A DNA stretch of 64,000 bases from contig DATBKT010000158.1 in the NCBI GenBank assembly GCA_036555705.1, positions 1 through 64,000 on the forward strand, read 5' to 3'. The position numbers and the translations under genes were made by a program. How positions within the stretch are numbered: the stretch's first letter is position 1; each line of letters begins with the position of its first letter. This stretch comes from JARBAU01 sp029237525. Its GTDB lineage: Archaea; Thermoproteota; Nitrososphaeria; Nitrososphaerales; Nitrososphaeraceae. Positions 1 through 8,199 of the stretch are shown here, piece by piece. The notes under the pieces were generated by a model. It saw only the letters and a program-made list of their open reading frames with translations. It searched no databases and had not been told where the DNA came from.

Positions 1-692
1 GAGTTCGGATCATCAGGGCCTTTACCATTTGTAACGGTATGAGGTACTGAATCTTTATTCACGACTTCAACTACGCTGCCTTTTTTGATGCTTATCGGGT
101 TGGGACTAAAGGCAGGGTTTCCTTGTATAGATGCACCTTGCGCTATATTAAGAGTGCCACCGATCGGTCCGCTAACCTGGGTAGCGGAATTGCCTCCTGT
201 TGTACCCGCTCCAGCTGTAGGAGTTCCACCAGAAGATGTTGACGGAGCCTGACCAGCAGTCGAACTAGGAGAATTGGGTGGTTCAACAAATAATTTTGCA
301 CGCATATTATAATGTAGTAAACCACAATACTCTCTACACTGTATCAAATATTGCCCTGGAACGTCAAAATTATTCCACAATGTATTCACTCTACCAGGAA
401 CTGCATCCATTAGCACCGTAAAGTCTGGTATATTGAAACTATGGATTACGTCTTTTGAAACTATCTCAAATCTATAAGGGATTCCTTGCTTTACGTGAAG
501 CTCGCCAATTTCTTTTGTTCCATCAGCATGTTCAAAAGTCCAGAACCATTGTTGTCCAGTAACCTTGATAATTTGAGCATTTGGCGGCACTGCCTCGAGC
601 CGGTGCTCAACGTTCCATGCATCAGCACCAACCCATGTCAAGAGAGCGACTACCGTTCCAACATATATCCATTCATAAAGTGCATGACTCAA
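1..692 (-). CDS. Heme-copper oxidase subunit II, CuA part (3' end outside window)
   Basis: This is the electron-entry subunit of the terminal oxidase (complex IV), anchored in the membrane with its copper domain outside. The frame opens with TTG directly after the TAG of the preceding ORF and runs off the window edge. Residues 5-24 form one membrane helix, matching TM2 of subunit II. The CuA domain follows, with His84 (VIHSFNIPDF), Cys119, Cys123, His127 and Met130 (CxxxCxxxHxxM), so all copper ligands are present. After a Ser/Thr/Gly/Pro linker (about 140-175) a second cupredoxin-like segment begins (VPHTVTNGKG) and is cut by the window end. TM1 lies in the upstream ORF, in the same frame across a single TAG. 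Confidence 0.9.
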   Translation of the reverse strand, partial: MSHALYEWIYVGTVVALLTWVGADAWNVEHRLEAVPPNAQIIKVTGQQWFWTFEHADGTKEIGELHVKQGIPYRFEIVSKDVIHSFNIPDFTVLMDAVPGRVNTLWNNFDVPGQYLIQCREYCGLLHYNMRAKLFVEPPNSPSSTAGQAPSTSSGGTPTAGAGTTGGNSATQVSGPIGGTLNIAQGASIQGNPAFSPNPISIKKGSVVEVVNKDSVPHTVTNGKGPDDPN

Positions 693-977
693 CTAATGAT
701 GGACATCCTCCACAGATGTATGAGGTTTATTTTTCTTATTGGATTCTCTGAACCTCCAAGCTACATAAACTATAGCTCCTTGTACCAACGCACCCACAAC
801 AAATGCAGCTACCATACCTCTATAGAATAGTGCCCAAATTTCCACTCTTCTGTTTAGGTAAGCCGTAGAAGGTTCCTGGGCAAAAGCATGACCTATTGTC
901 AGGCTGATTAGCAGTCCAACGAGTGGGAAAACTATTAGCACTATTAGCCATATATTAAAGCTTGATTTGGATACCAT
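693..977 (-). CDS. Oxidase subunit II N-terminal membrane part, separate small ORF
   Basis: The 94-residue product has two hydrophobic stretches, at about residues 8-33 (may act as a signal anchor, ending HAFAQ) and 53-72. The second is followed by YVAWRFRESNKKNKPH, the charged stretch normally found between TM1 and TM2 of oxidase subunit II. The ORF ends in TAG, and the CuA-bearing ORF continues in the same frame with TTG as the very next codon. The two ORFs together therefore look like one subunit II gene interrupted by one stop. A GGAGG sits 14 nt before the TTG, so separate translation of two chains is plausible. A sequencing error or stop read-through are alternatives. Confidence 0.8.
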   Translation of the reverse strand: MVSKSSFNIWLIVLIVFPLVGLLISLTIGHAFAQEPSTAYLNRRVEIWALFYRGMVAAFVVGALVQGAIVYVAWRFRESNKKNKPHTSVEDVHH

Positions 978-1160
978 TATCTAACTTACCCTATCTTGCC
1001 TCATAAAGGTTAACAAATGATATTTAAGGTTTTTCAATTGGCTGCCGAACATACAATTAATTTTGAAGAGGTCCCGCAAAGTCATGCAGAGCACTTTGTA
1101 CAAAATATGTTTTGACAGATATTGGACAGAAAGTATTGAGATTACTGCTAAGCAAGTGAT

Positions 1161-2273
1161 TCAAGCTTCGTGTAACAGGTTTGCCCTTAATTGCCTTTTT
1201 TCCCATCTCATAAGATAAACGATTCCTAGAATTAGACTAGCTTCTAGAATCTTATCCATAACACCTCCCAAATCAATATTCTCAGGAACTTTATTCGGAG
1301 ATAGGGGTGGTGGCAGTACAACTGAATAGATATACAAACCAAGCAGAACGCTGGTGCCTATGAGTCCAAATAGATTAAGAATTAGAGTCTTTTTGTAGTA
1401 TACCAATGCAAATTGCATATTGTTAAAATTCATTTGCCTATTAGATACTGTAAGGAGGGTGTATAACATACCATATGCGAATTGACATGCTCCTGCTACA
1501 AGTAAAAATATACTGTACTCAATCCTTAGCGATCCATGTTCTGCATATACCGCGAGGTGTACAAAGCCTGCAGCTATCGCAAGAAGCATAATGGCATATT
1601 TTAGCACGAATTTGCTTTCGCTTTTTGCGCGGGCCTCTGCATTCCGTTTTTGGTTTCGATAAGTCATAACTAGCACAATCCCGAAGACAATAACTATTCC
1701 AAATACACCAATAAACACTGCAGTGACAAAAATATCTCCGAATGAGTTCGTCACAGAGATATTAAATACACCCCTGTCGCAGTTACAATCCTGGTTGTTA
1801 CTTAAAATATCCCTTGGAGGGCTACTAGTTCCGACCTGAGGGGGAGTCTTACCGTAGCTGTCAAAAATACTCAATACTATCTGATAGTTTCCAACCTCAT
1901 CGAAGGTATGATAGAGATAAAAGTCACCAAAAGTCCTCATCGTCCAAGGATAGGTTGCTATCCTTTCCCCAGTTCTTTCCGAATAAATCTCGACCATAGT
2001 CATTAGCCGTGTATTTACGTCATTTCCATCGTAGTCCTGTATACTAATGCTTATTTGAGCAGGCTGATTTGTGGGCGTATATTCGGGATCCATGGCCTGA
2101 TAGACATAGTACTTGCCTATGCCTAAACCACCTCCGTTGTAATGGGGAAGATGTGAAAAATGTGCATATGCAGGATCGATAAAAGATGCTCCAACTACTA
2201 TATTCAAAAGTAAAGCTTGCAGCACCAGATTCGAAAAAAGCATCTCGCCAAAAATACGTAAAAATTTGGCCAC
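1161..2273 (-). CDS. Membrane protein with secreted N-terminal domain, next to oxidase genes
   Basis: The 370-residue product has a signal peptide (about 8-36, ending AYA), an extracellular beta-rich domain (about 37-175) with His-rich start (HFSHLPH) and a Cys-x-Cys pair (NCDRG region), then about five membrane helices (183-207, 226-245, 250-275, 296-318, 338-355). The start is GTG; a TATA-like AATTATATTAGG lies about 28 nt upstream, fitting a leaderless transcript. I do not recognise a named family. Its position just upstream of oxidase subunit II on the same strand suggests a thaumarchaeal accessory subunit or assembly factor of the terminal oxidase; this is an inference from context only. 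Confidence 0.75.
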   Translation of the reverse strand: MAKFLRIFGEMLFSNLVLQALLLNIVVGASFIDPAYAHFSHLPHYNGGGLGIGKYYVYQAMDPEYTPTNQPAQISISIQDYDGNDVNTRLMTMVEIYSERTGERIATYPWTMRTFGDFYLYHTFDEVGNYQIVLSIFDSYGKTPPQVGTSSPPRDILSNNQDCNCDRGVFNISVTNSFGDIFVTAVFIGVFGIVIVFGIVLVMTYRNQKRNAEARAKSESKFVLKYAIMLLAIAAGFVHLAVYAEHGSLRIEYSIFLLVAGACQFAYGMLYTLLTVSNRQMNFNNMQFALVYYKKTLILNLFGLIGTSVLLGLYIYSVVLPPPLSPNKVPENIDLGGVMDKILEASLILGIVYLMRWEKRQLRANLLHEA

Positions 2274-2428
2274 TTATTGTCTATGCTCAGCTACCTAATA
2301 TAATTCGTTATAAGCGGCGGTTTTACTAGGGTTGGTGTCATTAGAATAACTATTGGGATTTGATACATGGAATGAATAAACAGAACATAGAACTTTTAGC
2401 AGCACACTTTTCCAGTAATCGACTGAAT

Positions 2429-3121
2429 TTAGTCATTCAAGTAGCGATCTGTGCACATCACGTTTACACCAAACACGGTAAACAGATTGCCTTCATTTTT
2501 AAGTATCGTGAGAGAAGCATTCCGAATATGCCATCGATATAATGCCTCCGCTTCCAGGTTAAGCAAGGCGGAGATGGCAGCTTTTATTGGATCCAAATGT
2601 GTGATCATTAAAACATTCTCATTTGAATACGTCCTCCTTATTTCGTCCAGGAGACTATTCATTCGACACTTGACGGATGAAAAGGTTTCTACACCATAGT
2701 CAGTCAGAGTAGGGTCTTGTTCAGTATAAAATTTTAGAAATAGGTTACCATGTTCTCTGATTATTTCTTCGTATCGCATTCCAACCAATTTACCGAGGTC
2801 TATCTCATAAAGACGTTCATCAATAACATAGGATATTCCTAAGATTTTAGAGACTATCTCGGCAGTCTCTATCGTTCTAATAACTGGGCTCGCATATATT
2901 TTCTTGATGGGCATGTTTTGAATCAATCGAGCGGTTTCAGTAGCCTGTTGCTTGCCGTAGGAAGTTAGGTGTGATTCAAGATATCTTCCCACCAACACTC
3001 GATTGACATTGTTTTCAGCTTCTCCATGTCGCATAAGAATTGCCAGGGCCAATGTGTGTAGTTCTATTCTATAGAAATGACTATTAATATCATTGGAACG
3101 AGGTATGTAGTGCACTCCCAT
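2429..3121 (-). CDS. Histidine phosphatase family protein (phosphoglycerate mutase-like)
   Basis: The product carries the RHGE motif (residues 31-34) that supplies the phosphorylated histidine, the conserved ASPVIRTIETAEI segment, and a second catalytic histidine in LMITHLDPI. The C-terminus is compatible with the alpha-ribazole/phosphoglycerate phosphatase branch, but the substrate cannot be read from sequence. The longest frame starts at 3121; family members usually begin only a few residues before the RHG motif, so a TTG at 3052 (LALAILMRHG) is an attractive alternative start. It stands alone, with a long non-coding stretch upstream. Confidence 0.85.
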   Translation of the reverse strand: MGVHYIPRSNDINSHFYRIELHTLALAILMRHGEAENNVNRVLVGRYLESHLTSYGKQQATETARLIQNMPIKKIYASPVIRTIETAEIVSKILGISYVIDERLYEIDLGKLVGMRYEEIIREHGNLFLKFYTEQDPTLTDYGVETFSSVKCRMNSLLDEIRRTYSNENVLMITHLDPIKAAISALLNLEAEALYRWHIRNASLTILKNEGNLFTVFGVNVMCTDRYLND

Positions 3122-3682
3122 TCCATCGTAATATCGGGATCATTATTTGTGATTACTAGCAATGAAATCGAGGAGCGGTGAAGAGTACAAACAAACGCGG
3201 ATCTTATCTTTAAATGATTTTTAGACGGATAATTGAATATTGATCAAATCATTATGTATTGCTGACATGTCTCAAAACTAGATCGCGACCACAAATTGAA
3301 TATTTATACGTAATTTTCTAAGGCGGAATACATATCATCTAAAATCATACATGTCATTTAGAGCATTACGAAATCCTTTAACCGGAAATTAAATAGTCCG
3401 GTTTCAATTCCTTGTTTGCATCGACTTTGCAATTTAATTTGAATACTCTTGTTGAGTAGTCCAGAAATTATGTGATCTTTCAATCCCAAGACCCTCAAAT
3501 AATGTACCTGTTAGTTGACTGAGTTATGGAGTCAATCTGCATTTAAACATGTCAAACTCGAGCCAACAACTTTGAATTGAAATATCAAAAAGGAAAATAC
3601 GTCAAACCAGTATACGCATATAGTATTCACCGCTTCAAATCGTATTTGAAATAACAGAAATCATCAACATGAGTTACGATGG
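3122..3682. other. Non-coding stretch, 561 bp
   Basis: AT-rich spacer with stop codons in all frames. I see no RNA gene, repeat or convincing short ORF. It separates the phosphatase promoter from the end of the small zinc-finger gene. Confidence 0.5.
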
Positions 3683-3853
3683 TCAGAAGCCACCAAAAGG
3701 ATTTGGATTAGACTGACTCTCACTTTCCCCTCTTTCACTATGTGCCTTTTTTTGATGTCTCTTTAACCTCTCCTTTCCTTCAAACTTCATATTGCAGTAC
3801 TTGCATTTGACAAGGCCCTCCGCATCCTTATTGTCTTTACTGAAAAGGATCAT
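3683..3853 (-). CDS. C2H2 zinc-finger miniprotein, 56 aa
   Basis: A complete 56-codon ORF with ATG start and TGA stop. Residues 17-38 form a C2H2 finger: CKYC, then 12 residues including the hydrophobic Phe and Leu of the finger core (MKFEGKERL), then RH and KKAH, giving C-x2-C-x12-H-x4-H. The tail is polar and ends NPFGGF. Single C2H2 fingers of this size are known from archaea and usually bind nucleic acid; its target is unknown. The ligand spacing and basic helix make it much more credible than a random ORF. Confidence 0.75.
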   Translation of the reverse strand: MILFSKDNKDAEGLVKCKYCNMKFEGKERLKRHQKKAHSERGESESQSNPNPFGGF

Positions 3854-3949
3854 CTGATTTCTATATGTATTGCTGGAAGATTAAAGTTACGGACGAGGTA
3901 TAATGAGAAAAGGCATACACAATGCTCATAACATTAGATGAATTCGTAG

Positions 3950-4180
3950 TCATTCCATTACAATCATTGTCAACGTCGACTTCACCCCGTTAAGTTTTCT
4001 CAATTTCCAGGTAATAGTCTCCTTCACCCTTTCCATAGTATTTGATTCCACTTGCGCGACAATATCATACACTCCATAAACCTGATAAACTTCCTTTACG
4101 CCTTCGATTTTTCTTAGCTCATCTACAATCGAGTCCTCGCTTCCTAATTCAGCATTCATCAATACGAACGCTTGTGGCAT
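3950..4180 (-). CDS. Stand-alone Lrp/AsnC ligand-binding (RAM) domain protein
   Basis: The product, 76 residues from the chosen ATG, consists only of the alpha-beta RAM sandwich of Lrp/AsnC regulators (AFVLMNAELGSED ... VKEVYQVYGVYDIVAQVES ... STLTMIVME). It lacks a helix-turn-helix, so by itself it cannot bind DNA. Such proteins assemble as rings and can sense amino acids or pair with full-length Lrp proteins. The longer frame from 4219 is rejected because the TATA box (TTTTTATATA) falls inside its first codons; the ATG at 4180 sits about 30 nt downstream of it. A full-length Lrp protein lies at 21766-22242. Confidence 0.85.
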   Translation of the reverse strand: MPQAFVLMNAELGSEDSIVDELRKIEGVKEVYQVYGVYDIVAQVESNTMERVKETITWKLRKLNGVKSTLTMIVME

Positions 4181-4372
4181 AGATCTAGTCCTATAAAATA
4201 CACCCGTATATAAAAACATGTGGAGATTGCACGAATAAGAATCCCGATTATGTTACGTACTAACCTTGTTTATTATGTCAAAGGGTCTTCTGAATTGGAT
4301 CTCAATATCCTTCGTATGATACCAAAGTATTAGAGTCAATAACCTAAATAGTTGCATCAACTAGTAAGGTGT

Positions 4373-4519
4373 ATGGGCAAATTCGATGGCATAAAAGGCC
4401 AAGAACTTTTGGACGTTGAAGAGAATAGCGGCGAACTAACTTTGATCTTTAAGGACAACAGATATCTTTTTGTTAAAGTAGTGGACGGAAAACTTTCTTG
4501 TGATTCAGTTCCTGAATAA
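4373..4519 (+). CDS. Small conserved-looking protein, 48 aa, unknown function
   Basis: A 48-codon ORF beginning ATGGGCAAATTC and ending TAA. The product is charged and looks like a small beta-rich domain (alternating ELTLIFKDNRYLFVKVVDGKL). A TATA-like CCTAAATAG lies about 26 nt before the ATG, as expected for a leaderless archaeal gene. No motif reveals a function. I consider it real because of the promoter spacing and the protein-like strand pattern. Confidence 0.6.
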   Translation: MGKFDGIKGQELLDVEENSGELTLIFKDNRYLFVKVVDGKLSCDSVPE

Positions 4520-4769
4520 GTATTAATATTGACCATCTGATTTCCGGTAAAATGTGCCTGATATATTCTTTTTTTAGTTTAGCATCATGTGTCACTTAAA
4601 GATGAATTTTTAGCTATTCTGAGCGAAAGCTCAAGACGCTTATTAATAGTTGTACTTTCGGACACAGGTGGCATTATAGCTTACAGACACGGGTTACACT
4701 TCTACCGGGAAGTGTATCCATACAGAAATCAATAGAAGGTTTAATCTAATATATGAAAATGAATGGACT

Positions 4770-5653
4770 AGTAATACAGTAGTAATATTTGCGAGCGATA
4801 CGGTATAACCAGAAAGACTTACTACAAGTGGAATAACAGATACAAACTGAAAGGGAGAGAAGGTCTATCAAATCTCTATACAAGACATCATAATATCAAC
4901 TGCAAGAAGAAGGTTATACCAGAGCTTGAAGAAACAATTCTTTATCTATGATTAACCAAAAGGCTTGGATGTAATAGGATGAAGTCTAGGTTAAGAAAGG
5001 TAGTTGGAATCTCATCAAGTACCAGGACCATATAGAAGATACTGAAGAGACATTACCTTAATATCCTCAGATGTAAGGCCAAAACAGGAACTTGCAAAAG
5101 GTTTGTGATGAAGCATCCAAACGAAATGCTGCAGATGGGCATCATAGGGAGGTTCTACTTGAATAACTCTAGTCAAAGGAATTATATCATTAGTTGTCTT
5201 GCTGACTGTTCTAGAAAAATAGCAAGTAGATCGTCTGAAAGGAAGTGGTCTGTAGATGTTCTTAATGTGTTAGAGGACTGGATAATAACTGATGGCAATC
5301 CCAGGAAGATATTGCAAGATAGCAATAAACAGTTTACATCCAGAATCTTCTATGATTTTCTTGTACATAATCAGATAAAGGATAAACTGATACTAAATTC
5401 TTATCCGCAGTTACAAGGAAAGGTGGAAGCATATAACAAGATAGTAGAGAGTGAATTCATAGCATTAGAAGATATTCCAAACATAGATGAAGGTAAACAA
5501 AAATACGACATGTTTGTTAAAGCATATAACGAAACCAGAGAACACGAATGCATAAACGGTCTTACTCCGTCAGAGTTGTTCCTACAAAGATTTATTACAT
5601 CTAGCACACATACAATAACTAATCAGAAAAGTGTAACCTATGTAGGTAATTAA
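4770..5653 (+). pseudogene. Decayed IS481/IS3-like transposase (rve integrase) remnant
   Basis: From about 4790 one frame encodes a typical helix-turn-helix segment of this transposase group (RYGITRKTYYKWNNRYK ... GREGLSNL), broken by TGA near 4950 and by later stops and a frame change. From 5105 an open 182-codon frame gives the integrase core. The first catalytic aspartate appears replaced by glycine (QMGIIGRFYLNN where the family has a DIIG-like sequence), the second motif is DSNKQFTS instead of DNGxQF, and the third motif (QGKVEAYNKIVESEF) is kept. The element is inactive. I found no clear terminal inverted repeats or target duplication. Confidence 0.8.
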
Positions 5654-5683
5654 TATTGTAACCTATCTGTGTAAGTACAACAA

Positions 5684-6217
5684 TTAATAATCCAAACGTT
5701 CTTTGAAGATATGGATTTCATCCGATCTTGCATGTATTTTTGTTGGGTTGGAAAACAAATGCTTGCCCCAAGTAACACGGATATCTGCTTTGAGTGTATG
5801 TTTACCTGGTTTAAGGCCGTTCATGTTTAGTTCGATGATCTTTTCAATATCAAATAAAAGTGATTTGGCTTCATCAACCGTTGACGGATAGAAAGACTCG
5901 TCATCCTTAACTATCATTATCCAAACTCTGTAAGGGATCTTTGGACTCCTAGTCCAGAATAAGACTGCTTTTCTGACAAACTTTAATGAGGTAATCGTCT
6001 TTCTTCCTGATTTCAGCTCTACTTCAATTGTCAGTCGGAAAATGTTATCATGTTTATCATATGCCTTTTCCCAATTTCGTTGCTCAAATGCAATCCTTAT
6101 TTGTCCTTCGATTCTAAACGAAAGAGATATAGTTACACACTTGCCAGGATTTACCTGTTCACTATATTTGCTCAAAGCAATACTAGAAATGGAGCTAGTC
6201 TGATCCAAGGATGTCAT
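5684..6217 (-). CDS. Conserved-looking beta-rich protein, unknown function
   Basis: A 177-residue soluble protein without signal peptide or membrane helix. The predicted pattern is mostly beta strands with a central WTRSPKIPYRVWIMIV segment and a long charged middle (STVDEAKSLLFDIEKIIELN). I do not recognise the family. It is transcribed divergently from rpo11. The ATG lies 29 nt from the centre of a symmetric TATA element shared by both genes (6235-6251), so co-expression with the RNA polymerase subunit is likely. Confidence 0.7.
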   Translation of the reverse strand: MTSLDQTSSISSIALSKYSEQVNPGKCVTISLSFRIEGQIRIAFEQRNWEKAYDKHDNIFRLTIEVELKSGRKTITSLKFVRKAVLFWTRSPKIPYRVWIMIVKDDESFYPSTVDEAKSLLFDIEKIIELNMNGLKPGKHTLKADIRVTWGKHLFSNPTKIHARSDEIHIFKERLDY

Positions 6218-6234
6218 AGATATAGAATTCAGCA

Positions 6235-6251
6235 GGATATGATTTATATCC
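6235..6251. promoter_or_regulatory. Symmetric TATA element for two divergent leaderless genes
   Basis: GGATAT-GATTT-ATATCC has perfect 6-bp inverted arms around a 5-bp spacer and reads as a TATA box on both strands. Its centre is 28 nt from the rpo11 ATG (6274) and 29 nt from the ATG of the divergent gene (6217), the normal TATA-to-start distance for leaderless archaeal transcripts in both directions. Confidence 0.65.
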
Positions 6252-6273
6252 TCAATAAGTAGTTGTCTGTTTA

Positions 6274-6555
6274 ATGCTTGCAGAGATCATTCAGCTGAGA
6301 GAGAATGAATTAGAATTGAAGATTGAAGAGGAAGATATCTCGGTTATGTACATTATTCAGCATGAATTGTTAAAGCAAACAGCTGTTGAATTTGCAGGTG
6401 TGATGCTGAAACACCCACTTATAAAGGACTATATGATGAGGCTCTTGACAAATAAGAAAGATCCAGTTGAAGCCCTAAGTGAAGCAACTACTATTGCTTC
6501 GGAATATGTCCGAAAATTGGCTAAGACTTTTTCGGACGTTATGAATAGTCAATAA
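6274..6555 (+). CDS. rpo11: DNA-directed RNA polymerase subunit L (Rpo11)
   Basis: This is the small subunit that pairs with Rpo3 in the assembly platform of archaeal RNA polymerase. The 93-residue length is normal. The family core is clear: ELELKIEEEDISVMYIIQHELLK, EFAGVMLKHPLI and a NKKDPVEAL segment before the terminal helix. It begins with ATG, leaderless from the symmetric TATA element at 6235-6251, and is followed after 18 bp by the transcription factor S gene on the same strand. Confidence 0.92.
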   Translation: MLAEIIQLRENELELKIEEEDISVMYIIQHELLKQTAVEFAGVMLKHPLIKDYMMRLLTNKKDPVEALSEATTIASEYVRKLAKTFSDVMNSQ

Positions 6556-6573
6556 AGAGGGGAATGAGGATAG

Positions 6574-6927
6574 GTGAAGTTTTGTCCTAACTGTGAAACA
6601 AGAATGAAATCAAGAGTCGACGAAGGCATTGTATTCTGTCCTAAATGTGGCACAAAAATTGATAGTGGAAATGACTTCACTGATAATACATATTCTGCAA
6701 GTGCTAGGAAAGGTGCCCCGCATTATTCCGAACAAGAATCTGGTTCACTGAAGGTGATTGAGACAGACCAGGGACCAAGTGTCTTACCAACAACTGCTAT
6801 AGATTGCACCAAGTGTGGAAATAACACTGCTTATTGGTGGATGCTTCAGACAAGGTCAGCAGATGAAGCAACTACGCAATTTTACAGATGTACGAAGTGT
6901 AATCACACATGGAGAAACTATTCTTGA
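6574..6927 (+). CDS. tfs: Transcription factor S (TFS, TFIIS-like RNA cleavage factor)
   Basis: TFS rescues backtracked RNA polymerase by stimulating transcript cleavage. The 117-residue product has an N-terminal zinc ribbon (CPNC ... CPKC, residues 4-25), a polar linker, and a C-terminal zinc ribbon (CTKC ... CTKC). The acidic DE pair of the inserted hairpin is present (RSADEATTQFYRC), so the protein should be catalytically competent. The start is GTG, with a GAGG about 8 nt upstream, consistent with translation in an operon with rpo11. Confidence 0.92.
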   Translation: MKFCPNCETRMKSRVDEGIVFCPKCGTKIDSGNDFTDNTYSASARKGAPHYSEQESGSLKVIETDQGPSVLPTTAIDCTKCGNNTAYWWMLQTRSADEATTQFYRCTKCNHTWRNYS

Positions 6928-7230
6928 TTATGAACACAACGTGCATTACTTAATTTCTTTAACTACTTGGTATGTAAAATATAATTAAATGGCTTCTTGG
7001 TTCAAACCCGCTAATCCTCTGCTCTGGATATTCGTCTACTCAAGCAAGATAGCGGATGACTTCAGAACCACATCGTTTCAAAGCGTGGTGTAGAACACAT
7101 ATAGGGATTTAATGAGTATCGGTTATCGGTAGGCCTACAGATGTCGTTCCAAATTATTCTATTACCTAATCGAAGTTGTACCTAACAATACATTAAAATC
7201 GGCTATCATTCGCCAATCTATTGACATTAA
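6928..7230. other. Non-coding stretch, 303 bp
   Basis: No ORF or RNA gene is evident. It contains the promoter of the PCNA gene; no clear TATA box stands out. Confidence 0.4.
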
Positions 7231-7983
7231 TTGGTGTTCAGAGCTAGGACAAGATCTACAGAAGAATGGAAAGCTGTTACTTCAGCAATTTCTACTTTGG
7301 TAGACGAAGCAACGTTCGAAGCCAATATTGAGGGCATTTCCTTTAGGGGGATGGACCCATCGCATGTAGCTCTAATTGACATTCATTGGCCTAATACAAC
7401 TTTTGAGAGCTTCGAATGTGATTCAGCAGTAAAATTCGGAGTCCGAATCGACGAGTTATTAAAAGTGATTAGAAGGGGTGAGAAGAAAGATTCAGTCGAG
7501 ATGAGTCTTGCTGAAGATAGCACTTTATTAGTAAAAATGCACAACGGCTATCGCCGAGAATATAAAATGCGACTTATTGAAAGTTCTGCAAGTGCCACTC
7601 CACTACCCAAATTAAGTTTCAATACAAAAGCAGTATTAGTAGCTGGATCGTTTGATAGAATACTCTCTGATGTCAATATTGTGTCGGAATACCTGTCGAT
7701 TAAATCAGAAGCGTCTGCAATTCATTTTTCTGGAAAGGGCGACTCTGGCGAGGCAGAGATAGTTCTTGATCCTAAGAGTGAAGGCTTAGAGGAACTAAAT
7801 GTGAAGGAACAGAGCACTGCAACTTACAGCATAGATTATCTTTCTAAGGTTACAAAGGCGATAAGTACTGCAGGGGGCTCGATTGCTGCTGAATTCTCAA
7901 GTAAAATGCCCATTAGACTGGAATTTAGGGTTATGAACCTTGGTAGAATTCATTTCTATCTGGCCCCAAGGGTCCAAGATTAA
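7231..7983 (+). CDS. pcn: DNA polymerase sliding clamp (PCNA)
   Basis: The 250-residue length and both PCNA domains are typical: the first with FEANIEGISFRGMDPSHVALIDIHW, the second beginning near YSIDYLSKVTKAI, and the C-terminal MPIRLEFRV segment leading into LGRIHFYLAPR. The protein forms a ring around DNA and tethers polymerase, ligase and FEN1. The start is TTG at 7231 or GTG at 7234; the difference is one residue. It is a single-gene unit; a possible 33-codon ORF at 7994-8095 follows. Confidence 0.95.
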   Translation: MVFRARTRSTEEWKAVTSAISTLVDEATFEANIEGISFRGMDPSHVALIDIHWPNTTFESFECDSAVKFGVRIDELLKVIRRGEKKDSVEMSLAEDSTLLVKMHNGYRREYKMRLIESSASATPLPKLSFNTKAVLVAGSFDRILSDVNIVSEYLSIKSEASAIHFSGKGDSGEAEIVLDPKSEGLEELNVKEQSTATYSIDYLSKVTKAISTAGGSIAAEFSSKMPIRLEFRVMNLGRIHFYLAPRVQD

Positions 7984-7993
7984 AGTAGGTCGT

Positions 7994-8095
7994 ATGCTTA
8001 TCCAGGTGGATATTATATTGTTAAATCTGCCAGAAATAATTGCTCAAATTTACGAATCGCCTAAAGTGAAGAGGAAGGCAATAGAATTTGATTAA
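7994..8095 (+). CDS. Possible 33-aa ORF after PCNA
   Basis: A short ATG-TAA frame ten bases downstream of the PCNA stop, with hydrophobic first half (LIQVDIILLNLPEIIAQI) and basic second half. There is no independent support; it may be chance or a remnant. Confidence 0.2.
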   Translation: MLIQVDIILLNLPEIIAQIYESPKVKRKAIEFD

Positions 8096-8199
8096 AAACA
8101 ATACTACAATTTTTCAAAATTTTATGACAACTCGATCCGTAAGAAGCAATTTGGAACTTAGAATGCTTTTATTCATTCATAACTCTACTTGAGCCGCTC

